Source of the DNA: Variovorax sp. OV329 | GTDB lineage: Bacteria; Pseudomonadota; Gammaproteobacteria; Burkholderiales; Burkholderiaceae_C | Length of the DNA stretch: 64,000 nt | Assembly: GCF_900114785.1 (NCBI RefSeq) | Contig: NZ_FOUG01000020.1 | Location: 58,698-122,697, forward strand | Reading direction: 5' to 3' | In this document: positions 41,896 to 50,483 of the stretch, one piece after another | Position numbering within the stretch: position 1 is the stretch's first letter | Layout: each line of letters opens with the position of its first letter | Notes under the pieces: model-generated | What the model saw: the letters and a program-made list of their open reading frames with translations, nothing else | Told to the model about the DNA's origin: nothing | The model's database searches: none | Position numbers and translations under genes: made by a program

Positions 41896-43206
41896 CTACT
41901 TGGTGCCGGTGCCGAAGCCCGGGTGGCCGGCCACCAGCCGCTCGAACACATCCGCCCCGCCCATCTGGCCGCCCTTGAGCATCAGCTCAAGCCCGTCGAG
42001 CCGCGCATCGTCGCTGTGCAGCCGGCACAGCGGAACGCCGGGTGCGAGCAGGCCCTGGTAGGCCAGGGCCCAGGCATCGAGGGCGCGCACCGCCAGGCTG
42101 GAGGTGTCGCCGCCGGCGATGCCGACCCGGCGCACCTGCGGGGCCAGGCGCAGCGCTTCCTGCAGCAGCCGTCCGCCCGCCTCGGCCAGCGCGCCTGAAT
42201 GCAGCTCGACGCGCGCGCCATCGGCCGCGACCGTGCAGGCCAGGGTGTGCCGGCCGGCCCGCAGCGTCGACGCGATCTGCCGCGCGGCGTCTGCGAGATA
42301 GCCGCCATCCCCGGCGGACAGGCGTTCGGCGGAAAGTCGAAGCACCTCGAAGGACCGCGCCGCAGCGACCTGGGCCGCCGTCACGGGCGACAGGCTGCCG
42401 GCCAGCACGAGCACGGGCCCTTCCGCGGCGGCGATGCCTGCGGGCTGCGGCGCAGGCTCCGGATGGATCGCGTGCGCCACCGCTTCCACCACGCTGCTCG
42501 GCCCCACTGCCAGCGCGGGTTGTCGTTGCGCCTGCGCCCACAACTGCCCGCCCAGCAAGGGCAGGTGCGCAGGCTCGGCCACGTCCCACAGCAGCGCGCC
42601 GTCGTGCTTCGCAGCGCGAAGGGACAGCGCCTCTTCGCCTTCGGCGTAGGCGGTCCACGGCACGAGCGCGATGCCCTCCAGCCCTTGCCGCGCCAGGTGC
42701 AGGCGCAGGTCGGCCTCGTTCATCGGCGTGACCGGATGCCGGCTCATGGTCGGATGCCGGTCGATGCGGAACACCTCGCCCTGCGTACCGGCTGCGGCGA
42801 ACAGGTTGCCGAACAGGCAGTAGCGGCCCAGGTTGGGCTGGCCGCCGACGATGAAAAGCCGTGGCGTGCCGAGCGCCGGCGCCAGCGTGCGCACCGCCTC
42901 GCCGATGCTGCCCACCTGCGGCGCGCTGTCGAAGGTGGAGCAGGTCTTGTAGTGCAGCACGCGCGGCTTCAGCGCGCGCGCCAGTGCCGCCACCGGGGCC
43001 AGCTCCTTGCGCATCGCTTCCGGCGCCATCGAGCGCGCGGCACCGGCGATGCCGATGCAATCCAAAGGGCCGGCGGCTTCGAAGCGCTTCGCATCCGGCG
43101 TGCCCAGGAAGAGCAGGGTGCGCAACCCGGCGCGCGCCGCTGTGCCCAGCGCATCGGTCGCGCCGGTGAAGTCGTCGCCGTAGAAGAGCAGGGCGGGCGG
43201 TGTCAT
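41896..43206 (-). CDS. oiaK: DUF1537 four-carbon acid sugar kinase, OiaK-like
   Basis: 436-residue kinase of the OtnK/DtnK/OiaK family. The N-terminal domain has GDDFTGATD at residues 10-18 and HYKTCSTFDSAPQVGSIG (about 106-123). The C-terminal nucleotide-binding domain has VLVLAGSLSPVTAAQV and GGDTSSLAVRALD. Family members phosphorylate sugar acids such as D-erythronate or 3-oxo-isoapionate. The 4-bp overlap with a RuBisCO-like gene matches the OiaK/OiaX pairing known for 3-oxo-isoapionate degradation, so that substrate is favoured by context. Confidence 0.82.
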   Translation of the reverse strand: MTPPALLFYGDDFTGATDALGTAARAGLRTLLFLGTPDAKRFEAAGPLDCIGIAGAARSMAPEAMRKELAPVAALARALKPRVLHYKTCSTFDSAPQVGSIGEAVRTLAPALGTPRLFIVGGQPNLGRYCLFGNLFAAAGTQGEVFRIDRHPTMSRHPVTPMNEADLRLHLARQGLEGIALVPWTAYAEGEEALSLRAAKHDGALLWDVAEPAHLPLLGGQLWAQAQRQPALAVGPSSVVEAVAHAIHPEPAPQPAGIAAAEGPVLVLAGSLSPVTAAQVAAARSFEVLRLSAERLSAGDGGYLADAARQIASTLRAGRHTLACTVAADGARVELHSGALAEAGGRLLQEALRLAPQVRRVGIAGGDTSSLAVRALDAWALAYQGLLAPGVPLCRLHSDDARLDGLELMLKGGQMGGADVFERLVAGHPGFGTGTK

Positions 43207-44471
43207 CTGCCGCCGAAGAAGCGCAGGGCCGCGGCCAGTTCGGGCGCATCGCGCGCCGCATCCTGCAGCGAGGTGCCCGCGCGCACCGCCGACCAGGCCT
43301 GCCGCAGGCTGGTCACGCCCGCTGCGGCACCGCCCGGGTGCGCCAGGATGCCGCCCCCGGCCATGAACAGCAGGTCGTCGCGGCCGATGGCCTGCCAGGT
43401 CGCGGGCACGGTGCCGGCCCACTGGCCGGAAGAGAAGGCAGGCAGCACCGCATCGTCCACGTTGCCCGTCAGTGGCGCGTAGCAGGCGCGTGCCGAAGCC
43501 ACCACCTCCTCGTCGTCCTGCGCGAACTTGCCCTGCAGGCCGTGCACGTGCATGTGGTCCACGCCGGCCAGCCGCCACAGCGCCTGGTAGGCGTCGAAGC
43601 CCATGCCCAGCAGCGGATGGCGCGACATCGCGCCGTAGCCGTTGCGGTGGCCGTGCAGCGCCAGCGGCGTGCGGCGGCGCAGGGTCTGCACGGCGGAGAA
43701 GCCGCACCAGTTCAGGCTCACCATCACGCAGCTGCCGCCTTCGCGCTCCACCAGTTCGGCATGGCGCAGCATGGCCTCGGTCTCGTCGCTGATGTTGAAG
43801 GCCACCATGACATGCTTGCCGGTGCGCTCCTGGTGGGCGCGCACGGCGGCCATCACGGCGGGCACGCGCTCGGCGAGCGGAGCATGGTCGGGGTTGGCGC
43901 AGACCTCGTCGTCCTTGATGAAGTCCACGCCCGCGGCGCACAGGCGCGCGACCAGCGCGGCCGTGTCCTGCGCCGACATGCCGACGTTGGGCTTGAGGAT
44001 GGTGCCCACCATGGCGCCCTGCGCCACGCCCGTCAGGCGCCGCGTGCCGGCGATGCCCTGCACCGGGAACTCGAAGCGCGCGCGGTAGGCCGCCGACACC
44101 TCCATGCTTTCCAGGCGCAGGCCGGTGACCTCGCCCAGGTCGTACAGGTTGCCGGCCACCGTCGCGGCCAGCGTGGGCAGGTTGGTGCCGATGTTCTCCA
44201 CCGGGTAGGCGATGCGCACCCTGAAGCGGCGGTACGGGCCCTTCAAGCCCTTGCGCTGCAGCCATGCATTGGGCAGCGCGGGCTCTTCCACGCTTTCCAG
44301 CGGCTCGATGGCCTCGACCACCGCGCGGGCGCGTTCACGCAATGCATCGGTCTCGCCCTCGACGCGGGTGAAGGTGCCGCAGGACTGCTCGCCGGCCATC
44401 ACCTCCGCCACGTCGGCGGGGGCCAGCGGCGTCTCGACCACGTAGGTGGCGCGCACGCGCTCGCGGCTCAT
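43203..44471 (-). CDS. oiaX: RuBisCO-like protein, OiaX-like decarboxylase
   Basis: 422-residue RuBisCO large-subunit homologue of the non-CO2-fixing type. The N-terminal domain spans about 1-130 and the barrel starts at GTILKPNVGM with K160. The carbamylated Lys and metal ligands are kept in FIKDDE (K186, D188, E189), and HGHRNGYGAMSRHPLLGMGF is present. In characterised pathways such proteins decarboxylate 3-oxo-isoapionate 4-phosphate made by OiaK to L-erythrulose 1-phosphate. The adjacent kinase supports that role; other RLP reactions (tetronate or methionine-salvage type) are less likely here. Confidence 0.85.
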   Translation of the reverse strand: MSRERVRATYVVETPLAPADVAEVMAGEQSCGTFTRVEGETDALRERARAVVEAIEPLESVEEPALPNAWLQRKGLKGPYRRFRVRIAYPVENIGTNLPTLAATVAGNLYDLGEVTGLRLESMEVSAAYRARFEFPVQGIAGTRRLTGVAQGAMVGTILKPNVGMSAQDTAALVARLCAAGVDFIKDDEVCANPDHAPLAERVPAVMAAVRAHQERTGKHVMVAFNISDETEAMLRHAELVEREGGSCVMVSLNWCGFSAVQTLRRRTPLALHGHRNGYGAMSRHPLLGMGFDAYQALWRLAGVDHMHVHGLQGKFAQDDEEVVASARACYAPLTGNVDDAVLPAFSSGQWAGTVPATWQAIGRDDLLFMAGGGILAHPGGAAAGVTSLRQAWSAVRAGTSLQDAARDAPELAAALRFFGGR

Positions 44472-45022
44472 AGCGTGTCCAGGTCGGGGAAGGGCCGCAC
44501 CGGCTCGCGGCCGTCCCAGCCCTCGGCCGCCTCGCGGATCAGGCGGAAGAGCTTGCCCTTGGGCCCGGCCACTTCCGACAACTCGATGGTCGCACCGGGG
44601 TGGTAGCCGGCCTTGGCGTCGTGGTCCTCAAAGTAGACGAAGCGCCCGCGCTCGCCCACTTCACCGGCCATGCACACCTTGAAGCCGGCGGCTTCGGCAC
44701 GCTTCAGGTCCTCGTCGAAGTGCTCGGTCCAGTAGGCGAAGTGCTGCGCGCCCACGTGGCCGGCCTGCTGGAAGTCGCGGTACATCGAGGGCACGTCGTT
44801 GCGCGTCTGCAGAAGTTCCACCTGCAGGCCGCCGGCGTTGGCCAGCGCCACCGAGTTGTGCGGCTCGTATCGCTCGCCGCGGTAGCTGTAGTTGTGGATC
44901 GGCACGCGCGGGTTGTAGAACCAGGGGCCCACGCCCAGCACGCGCGACCAGTAGTCCATGGCCGCCTCGATGTCGGGAACGAGATAGGCCACCTGGCGGA
45001 TCTCGCCAAAGAATCTGCTCAT
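44468..45022 (-). CDS. VOC-family (glyoxalase/dioxygenase fold) protein
   Basis: 184-residue two-module VOC protein. VAYLVPDIEAAMDYWSRVLGVGPWF opens the first beta-alpha-beta unit; QHFAYWTEHFDEDLKRAEAAGF and ATIELSEVAG in the second unit offer His and Glu metal ligands. It overlaps the RuBisCO-like gene by 4 bp. It could be an isomerase, epimerase or lactonase for the sugar acid, but no published isoapionate pathway I know requires a VOC enzyme. Confidence 0.8.
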   Translation of the reverse strand: MSRFFGEIRQVAYLVPDIEAAMDYWSRVLGVGPWFYNPRVPIHNYSYRGERYEPHNSVALANAGGLQVELLQTRNDVPSMYRDFQQAGHVGAQHFAYWTEHFDEDLKRAEAAGFKVCMAGEVGERGRFVYFEDHDAKAGYHPGATIELSEVAGPKGKLFRLIREAAEGWDGREPVRPFPDLDTL

Positions 45023-45041
45023 TTGAGAATTGCCTTGAAGG

Positions 45042-45062
45042 GCCCCGCCGCGCGGGCGGGGC
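45042..45062 (-). other. Intercistronic GC hairpin before the TRAP permease gene end
   Basis: A perfect 8-bp stem GCCCCGCC/GGCGGGGC with a 5-nt loop lies in the 57-bp gap between the TRAP permease stop and the VOC start. It has no T run in the reading direction, so it is more likely an mRNA-stabilising or attenuating element than a terminator. Confidence 0.5.
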
Positions 45063-45079
45063 GTTGAGAAAGAAACGGG

Positions 45080-46978
45080 TTACTTGCTCAGGAAGCCGGT
45101 GGAGAACCACGGCACCGCCGCCACCAGCACCAGCCCGACCATCAGCGCCACCAGGTAGCCCCAGATCGGCCGCATGCCTTCCACCGGGTCCACCTTGCCG
45201 ATGGCGCAGGCCGCGTAGTAGCCCACGCCGAAGGGCGGCGCGAACAGGCCCAGGCCCATCGACAGCACCACCACCATCGCGTAATGCACTTCGTGCACGC
45301 CGACGGCACGGGCAATGGGGAACATCAGCGGTCCGAACAGCACGATGGCTGGAATGCCTTCCAGCACGCTGCCCAGCACGATGAAGGCGACGACCGAGAT
45401 CGCGATGAAGCCGGCCTTGCCGCCGGGCATCGCTTCCATGGCGGAGGCCAGGTCCTGCGCGAAGCCCGATTGCGTGAGGCCCCAGGCCATGCCGGTGGCC
45501 GCGCCGATGATGAAGATGATCGCGCCCGACAGCGCGGCCGTCTCGATCAGCATCGGCAACAAGCGCTTGAAATCGAACTGCCGGTAGAGGAACAGGCCGG
45601 CCAGCACCGAGTAGGCGATGCCGATGGTCGACACCTCGGTCGCAGTCGCCACGCCTTCCACCACCGCCGCGCGGATCACGAAGGGCAGGGCGACGGCCGG
45701 CAGCGCGTAGACGAAGGCCTTGCCGATCGCACGGCCGCTGGCGCGCTCCACGCCCGAGAGGTCCTCATTCCGGTAGCGCCAGTGCACGACAGCGCACAGC
45801 GCCGCGCCCAGCACCAGCCCCGGCACCAGGCCGCCGGTGAACAGGGCGGCGATCGACACGCCGGTCACCGAGCCGATGGTGATCAGCACGATGGACGGCG
45901 GAATGGTCTCGGTCTGCGCGCCGGTCGTCGACAGAAGCGCCACCAGGTCGCCCGGCTTGGCACCGCGCTTCTTCATCTCGGGGAACAGCACCGGCGCGAT
46001 GGCCGCCATGTCCGCCGCCTTGGAGCCCGAGATGCCCGACACCAGGTACATGCCGCCGATCAGCACGTAGCTCAGGCCGCCGCGCACATGCCCAAGCAGG
46101 CTTGCGAGAAACTGCACCATGGCCTTGGCCATGCCCGTCATCTCGATCAGCAGGCCCAGGAAGACGAAGAGCGGAATCGCCAGCAGGATCAGGTGCGACA
46201 TGCCTTCGTCCATGCGGCCCACCAGCACCAGCATCGGCGTCTTCGTCGTCAGCGCGAGAAAGCCGAAGGTGGCCAGCGCGAAGGAAAACGCGATCGGCAC
46301 GCCCGCGAACACGCAGGCCCCCACCACGCCGCCGAAGAAGATCAGCAGGTTGAGCTTGCCCAGCGGCATCAGTACCGGTGCCATCCACCAGAAGATCGCG
46401 CACAGCACGCACACGAGCGCGAGCGCACCGAGCGTGCGTGCGGGCGTGCTCACGCGCAAGAGACGCAGCACGCTCACCAGCACCATCAGTGCCACGCCCA
46501 CCGGCAGGGCCGAGGCGCGCCAGGCGTTGCTGATCTCCAGCGCCGGCGTGACCACGATGGCCTCTTCCGACGCGTAGTCGAAGGCCGGGTGCGCGATGAG
46601 CAGCAGGAAGGCCAGGGACGCCGCCAGCGCCAGCACGTCGAGGAAGGCGCGCACGCCCGGCGAGGCCTTGGCCACGAAGGCCGTCATGCGCATGTGCTCG
46701 CCGCGGCGCAGGGCCACCACCGCGCCCAGCATCGACATCCACAGGAACATGATGCCGGCCAGCTCGTCCGACCACACCAGTGGCGAGTGGAAGACATAGC
46801 GGGACACCACGCCCGCCAGCAGCACCACGATGTTGGCCAGCACCAGCCCGGCTGCCGGGATCTCGGTCAGCCGGCCCAGCCAGCGGTCCAGCGCATCGAC
46901 GCCGGCGCGCCAGCCGGTGGCCGCCGCCGTCGGCTGAGCGCTCGCGCCATGCATGCCCATGGTCGGGGCTGCGTTCAC
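45080..46978 (-). CDS. Fused DctQ-DctM TRAP transporter membrane subunit
   Basis: 632-residue single-chain TRAP permease. Residues about 25-190 form the small DctQ part (WSDELAGIMFLWMSMLGAVVALRRGEHMRM) with four helices. Residues about 205-630 form the large DctM part with VGRMDEGMSHLILLAIPLFVFLGLLIEMTGMAKAMV and SGSKAADMAAIAPVLFPEMKKRG. It uses the Na+ gradient to import an organic or sugar acid delivered by the adjacent receptor. It ends one base before the receptor gene's stop region, in the same operon. Confidence 0.9.
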   Translation of the reverse strand: MNAAPTMGMHGASAQPTAAATGWRAGVDALDRWLGRLTEIPAAGLVLANIVVLLAGVVSRYVFHSPLVWSDELAGIMFLWMSMLGAVVALRRGEHMRMTAFVAKASPGVRAFLDVLALAASLAFLLLIAHPAFDYASEEAIVVTPALEISNAWRASALPVGVALMVLVSVLRLLRVSTPARTLGALALVCVLCAIFWWMAPVLMPLGKLNLLIFFGGVVGACVFAGVPIAFSFALATFGFLALTTKTPMLVLVGRMDEGMSHLILLAIPLFVFLGLLIEMTGMAKAMVQFLASLLGHVRGGLSYVLIGGMYLVSGISGSKAADMAAIAPVLFPEMKKRGAKPGDLVALLSTTGAQTETIPPSIVLITIGSVTGVSIAALFTGGLVPGLVLGAALCAVVHWRYRNEDLSGVERASGRAIGKAFVYALPAVALPFVIRAAVVEGVATATEVSTIGIAYSVLAGLFLYRQFDFKRLLPMLIETAALSGAIIFIIGAATGMAWGLTQSGFAQDLASAMEAMPGGKAGFIAISVVAFIVLGSVLEGIPAIVLFGPLMFPIARAVGVHEVHYAMVVVLSMGLGLFAPPFGVGYYAACAIGKVDPVEGMRPIWGYLVALMVGLVLVAAVPWFSTGFLSK

Positions 46979-46979
46979 T

Positions 46980-48011
46980 TCAGGACACCTTGCCGGCCGT
47001 GGCTTCGAGCAGGCTCCAGGCCTCGGCGCCGAACTTGTTCTTCCACTCGGCGTAGAAGCCGGACTTCTGCAGCTGCGCGCGGAAGCTGTCGGGCGCTGCG
47101 GTGTTGAAGGCCATGCCCTTGGCCGCCAGGTCCGCCTGCAGCGACTCGTTGAGCTTGCGCAGGTCTTCCCGCTGCTGCAGGCCGCCCTCGTTGAAGGCGC
47201 GCGACACGATGGTCTTCAGGTCGTCGGGCAGGCCCTTCCATGCGCGGCCGTTGACCACCAGGTGGTAGCCGTCCCAGCTGTGGTTGGTGACCGAGCAGAA
47301 CTTCTGCACCTCGTAGAGCTTGGCCGTCTGCACGATGGCCAGCGGGTTCTCCTGCGCGTCCACCACCTTGGTCTGCAGGGCCGAGTACACCTCGGAGAAC
47401 TGCAGGCTGGTGGGCGAGGCGCCCAGCGACTTGAACATGGAGATGCCCATGGGGCTCACCGGCACGCGGATCTTCAGGCCCTCCAGGTCGGCGGCGGTCT
47501 TGATCGCCTTGGTGCTGGTGGTGGTCTGGCGGAAGCCGTTGTCCCACATCTTGTCGAAGGTGTAGAGGCCGACCTTGGCGAAGGAGGCGCGGATCGCGTC
47601 GCCCAGCTTGCCATCCACCGCGCCCCACACCTGCTCGTAGTTGGAGAAGGCGAAGCCCACCGCCGTGATGGCGCTGATGGGCGCCAGGGTGGCGATCACC
47701 ATGGTGCCGGGGTTGAAGATCTCCAGGCCGCCGCTGCGCACCTGCGCCAGCATGTCGGTGTCGCCGCCCAGCTGGTTGTTGGGGAAGACCTTGATCTCCA
47801 TGCGCCCGTTGCTTTCCTTGGCGATGCGGGCCGCCACCTCGTTGGCGCGCACGTTCAGCGGATGGGTCACCGGCAGGTTGTTGCCGAACTTGAAGCTGAA
47901 CTCCGGCGCGGCATGCGCCAGGCGCGGCAGGGCGCTGACCAGGCCGGCGGCCGGCAGCGCGGAAAAGCTGCGCAGCAGGCTGCGGCGGCTGAAAAGAGGC
48001 GATTGGCTCAT
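46980..48011 (-). CDS. DctP-type TRAP substrate-binding protein
   Basis: 343-residue periplasmic receptor. The N-terminus SRRSLLRSFSALPAAGLVSALPRLAHA is a signal peptide with a twin-Arg. The body has FSFKFGNNLPVTHPLNVRANEVAARIAKES, IKVFPNNQLGGDTDMLAQVRSGG and the ligand-carboxylate Arg in LKIRVPVSPMGISMFKSLGASPTSLQFSEVYSALQTKVVDAQENP. It pairs with the fused permease. The start at 48011 precedes the signal peptide directly. An 18-bp candidate LacI site lies 137 bp upstream. Confidence 0.9.
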   Translation of the reverse strand: MSQSPLFSRRSLLRSFSALPAAGLVSALPRLAHAAPEFSFKFGNNLPVTHPLNVRANEVAARIAKESNGRMEIKVFPNNQLGGDTDMLAQVRSGGLEIFNPGTMVIATLAPISAITAVGFAFSNYEQVWGAVDGKLGDAIRASFAKVGLYTFDKMWDNGFRQTTTSTKAIKTAADLEGLKIRVPVSPMGISMFKSLGASPTSLQFSEVYSALQTKVVDAQENPLAIVQTAKLYEVQKFCSVTNHSWDGYHLVVNGRAWKGLPDDLKTIVSRAFNEGGLQQREDLRKLNESLQADLAAKGMAFNTAAPDSFRAQLQKSGFYAEWKNKFGAEAWSLLEATAGKVS

Positions 48012-48147
48012 GTCTTGTCTCCTGTCTTTTGTCGTCGTTGAAGTCGTCTGGCCGTCGATGAAGAGGCCGGCGCGTGTTGTTGTGTGCCGATGGTCTGCGC
48101 CGCCCGGGAAAGATAGGGCGGCCGCACATCGGGCGCAAACGGCAAGT

Positions 48148-48165
48148 CTGATGGGTTTTGATGGA
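48148..48165. promoter_or_regulatory. Candidate operator, copy A
   Basis: CTGATGGGTTTTGATGGA matches the sequence at 49088-49105 in 17 of 18 positions. It contains TGATGG twice, 10 bp apart. It lies between the SDR gene and the TRAP receptor gene, in the presumed promoter region of the TRAP/kinase/decarboxylase operon. The likely binder is the LacI-family regulator at 49126. Confidence 0.55.
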
Positions 48166-48181
48166 CCCTGCAGAAAGGCGC

Positions 48182-48991
48182 TCAGTTGCAGCGCACGTGC
48201 ATGCCGCCGTCCACCAGCAGCTCCACGCCGTTGACGTAGCGCGCCTCGTCCGAGGCCAGGAACACCGCCGCGTTGGCCACGTCCCAGCCGTCGCCCATGC
48301 GCCCGGTGGGCGAGAGCTTGTGGCGCGCGGCCACCATCTCCTCGGTGCTCGGGTAGAAGCCCGAGATCTGCTTGTAGATGTGGGGCGTGTCCATCACGCC
48401 CGGCAGGATGCAGTTGGCGCGGATGCCCTTGGCCGCGTACTGCAGTGCCACGCTCTGGGTGAGCGAGTTCACCGCGCCCTTGGAGGCGGCATAGGCGCAG
48501 TAGGCGTAGCCCGTCCACCGCACGCCGCCCAGCGCGCCGATGTTGACGATGGCGCCGCGGCCCTGCGCCTCCATCAGCGGCAGCACCGCCTTGCAGGTGA
48601 GGAACATGCTCTTCACGTTCACCGTCATCACGCGGTCCCAGGTCTCCTCGCTGGTTTCCACCGGGCCGCCCTGGGAGGTGATGCCGACGTTGTTGTGCAG
48701 GATGTCGACCTGGCCGTAGCTCTCCAGCGCCACCGCCACCGCGTGCTGCACCTGCTCGTAGGCCGTCACGTCCGCCGCCACCGCCTGGGAGGCGAAGCCT
48801 TCGCCGCGGATCAGCTCGCAGGTGGCCTGGGCCAGCGCCGCATCGCGATCCACGGCCACAACCTTCGCGCCGTGGCGCGCATAGGCCACGGCGGCCGCCT
48901 TGCCGTTGCCCCAGCCCTCGCCGGCCGCGCCTGCGCCGAACACGAGGGCCACGCGGCCCTTCAATCTTTCGCTCGTCGTCCTGGTCTCCAT
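48182..48991 (-). CDS. Short-chain dehydrogenase/reductase
   Basis: 269-residue SDR. The cofactor site ALVFGAGAAGEGWGNGKA (about 13-30) is an unusual glycine-rich loop. NNVG is in DILHNNVGI (about 96), the catalytic Ser region is VNIGALGGVRWTGYA, and YxxxK is YAASKGAVNS (about 163). It probably oxidises the sugar acid at the start of the pathway, for example making the 3-oxo intermediate. It lies between the TRAP operon and the lacI-type gene, divergent from the latter. Confidence 0.85.
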   Translation of the reverse strand: METRTTSERLKGRVALVFGAGAAGEGWGNGKAAAVAYARHGAKVVAVDRDAALAQATCELIRGEGFASQAVAADVTAYEQVQHAVAVALESYGQVDILHNNVGITSQGGPVETSEETWDRVMTVNVKSMFLTCKAVLPLMEAQGRGAIVNIGALGGVRWTGYAYCAYAASKGAVNSLTQSVALQYAAKGIRANCILPGVMDTPHIYKQISGFYPSTEEMVAARHKLSPTGRMGDGWDVANAAVFLASDEARYVNGVELLVDGGMHVRCN

Positions 48992-49087
48992 CGATGCTCC
49001 TGATGCGTCCTAAGTTGCCGCGGCATGGCTTGCCGCGGACAGGGTGCTTACGTTAGGCTCGCGGCCCGTCGGCACCAAGCCGGCAGC

Positions 49088-49105
49088 CTGATGGTTTTTG
49101 ATGGA
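49088..49105. promoter_or_regulatory. Candidate operator, copy B
   Basis: CTGATGGTTTTTGATGGA lies 20 bp before the lacI-type start and 97 bp before the divergent SDR start. It is near-identical to copy A at 48148-48165. The 10-bp spaced TGATGG repeat suggests two contacts on one helix face. Confidence 0.55.
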
Positions 49106-49125
49106 ATGATGGAGACAGACCTGCA

Positions 49126-50160
49126 ATGACGCGCAGCCTTCCGGGCGTGGCCGACGTGGCCCGCCTCGCCGGCGTGTCCACCGCCACGGTGGACCGCGTG
49201 CTGCACCGCCGCCCCGGCGTGCGGCAGGCCACGGTGCAGCGCGTGGTGCAGGCCGCGGCCGAACTGGACTATCTCCCGCGCCAGGAGCTGCATGCCGCGC
49301 TCGCGCCCGAGCCCATGCAGCTGCTCTTCGTGCTGCCCGACCGCAGCAGCCGCTTCCTGCGCATGCTGGGCGAATGGGTGGGCTACTCGCAAGAGCACTG
49401 GGCGCCCTTCAACGTCAACTGCAAGACCGCCTTCATCCAGAGCTTCGACCCCGAGGCGCTGGCCGCCCTGCTGCGCCGACGCGGCCAGCGGGTGGACGGC
49501 GTGGCCTTCATGGCGCTGGAGCATCCGCTGGTGCGCGAGGCGGTGGACCGCCTCGCCGAGCAGGGCGTGCCCTCGATCACGCTGGTGTCGGACCTCTCGC
49601 ATTCGCAGCGCGTGGCCTACGTGGGCCTGGACAACCGCGCCGCAGGCCGCACCGCGGCCTACCTCATCGGCCGCTTCCTCGGCCCGGCGCGGCGCGCCAA
49701 GGTGGCGATGATCGCGGGGTCCCTGAGCTACCGCGCCCACGAGGAGCGCGAGGCCGGCTTCATGCAACTGCTGGCCGAGCAGTACCCGCAGCTGCAGGTG
49801 CTGGACCTGCGCGAGGGCTACGACGACGAGCGCACCAACTACCGCCAGACCCGCGCCATGCTGGAGCAGCACACCGACCTGGCCGCCATCTACAACATCG
49901 GCGGCGGGGCGGAAGGCGTGGGCCGGGCGTTGAAGGAAAGCGGGCTGGAACACCGCGTGGTGTTCATCGGACACGGCCTCACGCCCGACACGCGGGCCCT
50001 GCTCATCGACGGCACCATGGACGCGGTCATCAACCAGAGCCCGCAGAGTGCCATCCTCACCTGCGTGCGCATCTTCACCAATCTGCGCGACCGGCGCGAC
50101 ATGATGTCGGGCGTGGAAGCCACGCGCAGCCAGGTCATCTTCAGGGAAAACCTGCCCTAG
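49126..50160 (+). CDS. LacI-family transcriptional regulator
   Basis: 344-residue regulator. The HTH is at residues 6-50 (PGVADVARLAGVSTATVDRVLHRRPGVRQATVQRV), ending in the LDYLPRQEL hinge. The ligand domain is of the periplasmic-binding type (MQLLFVLPDRSSRFLRMLGEW, AYVGLDNRAAGRTAAYLIGRF, AIYNIGGGAEGVGRAL) and resembles regulators of sugar and sugar-acid catabolism. GGAGAC precedes the start. It is transcribed away from the SDR gene and should control the cluster to its left. Confidence 0.9.
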   Translation: MTRSLPGVADVARLAGVSTATVDRVLHRRPGVRQATVQRVVQAAAELDYLPRQELHAALAPEPMQLLFVLPDRSSRFLRMLGEWVGYSQEHWAPFNVNCKTAFIQSFDPEALAALLRRRGQRVDGVAFMALEHPLVREAVDRLAEQGVPSITLVSDLSHSQRVAYVGLDNRAAGRTAAYLIGRFLGPARRAKVAMIAGSLSYRAHEEREAGFMQLLAEQYPQLQVLDLREGYDDERTNYRQTRAMLEQHTDLAAIYNIGGGAEGVGRALKESGLEHRVVFIGHGLTPDTRALLIDGTMDAVINQSPQSAILTCVRIFTNLRDRRDMMSGVEATRSQVIFRENLP

Positions 50161-50272
50161 CTGCGGCTCAAGGGCGTTGCGGGAAGCGCGAATTCCGCGG
50201 GTGATCCCTGAGTGCCCCGGCCCCGGCTTGCCTTAGCCTGTGGGCATCGAGAACAAAACGCGAGAGACAAGA

Positions 50273-50407
50273 ATGCATAGTGCGATTGCAGTTCTGGCCG
50301 TGGGTCTGGTTCTGGCCTGCGTGGGTTCGCTGGCGTATGTGGTGCGCCAGCACAAGGTGCAGCAAGCGGCGCTTGCGAAGGAAGACGGGCAGGCGCCCGG
50401 TCGATAG
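50273..50407 (+). CDS. Small single-pass membrane protein
   Basis: 44 residues: a hydrophobic helix (AIAVLAVGLVLACVGSLAYVV, residues 4-24) followed by a polar, basic tail (RQHKVQQAALAKEDGQAPGR). A GAGAGA site precedes the ATG and an intrinsic terminator follows 28 bp after the stop, which supports a real transcript. I do not recognise a family; a single-pass inner-membrane protein or signal-anchored peptide is likely. Confidence 0.55.
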   Translation: MHSAIAVLAVGLVLACVGSLAYVVRQHKVQQAALAKEDGQAPGR

Positions 50408-50434
50408 GCCCTTCGCGCCTTCTCTCTCGTCCCG

Positions 50435-50464
50435 GCCCGCCGCGATCTGGCGGGCTTTGCTTTT
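50435..50464 (+). terminator. Intrinsic terminator
   Basis: A 7-bp perfect stem GCCCGCC/GGCGGGC (50435-50441 and 50449-50455) with a 7-nt loop is followed by TTTGCTTTT. It ends the rightward transcript of the small membrane protein and probably of lacI, just before the convergent Bug receptor gene. Confidence 0.8.
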
Positions 50465-50483
50465 GCGCGCGTCGCGCGTGCGC

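Noticed and set aside
45042..45062. The GC hairpin as a terminator
   Set aside because: It lacks a T run on the minus strand, and genes on both sides look like one operon.
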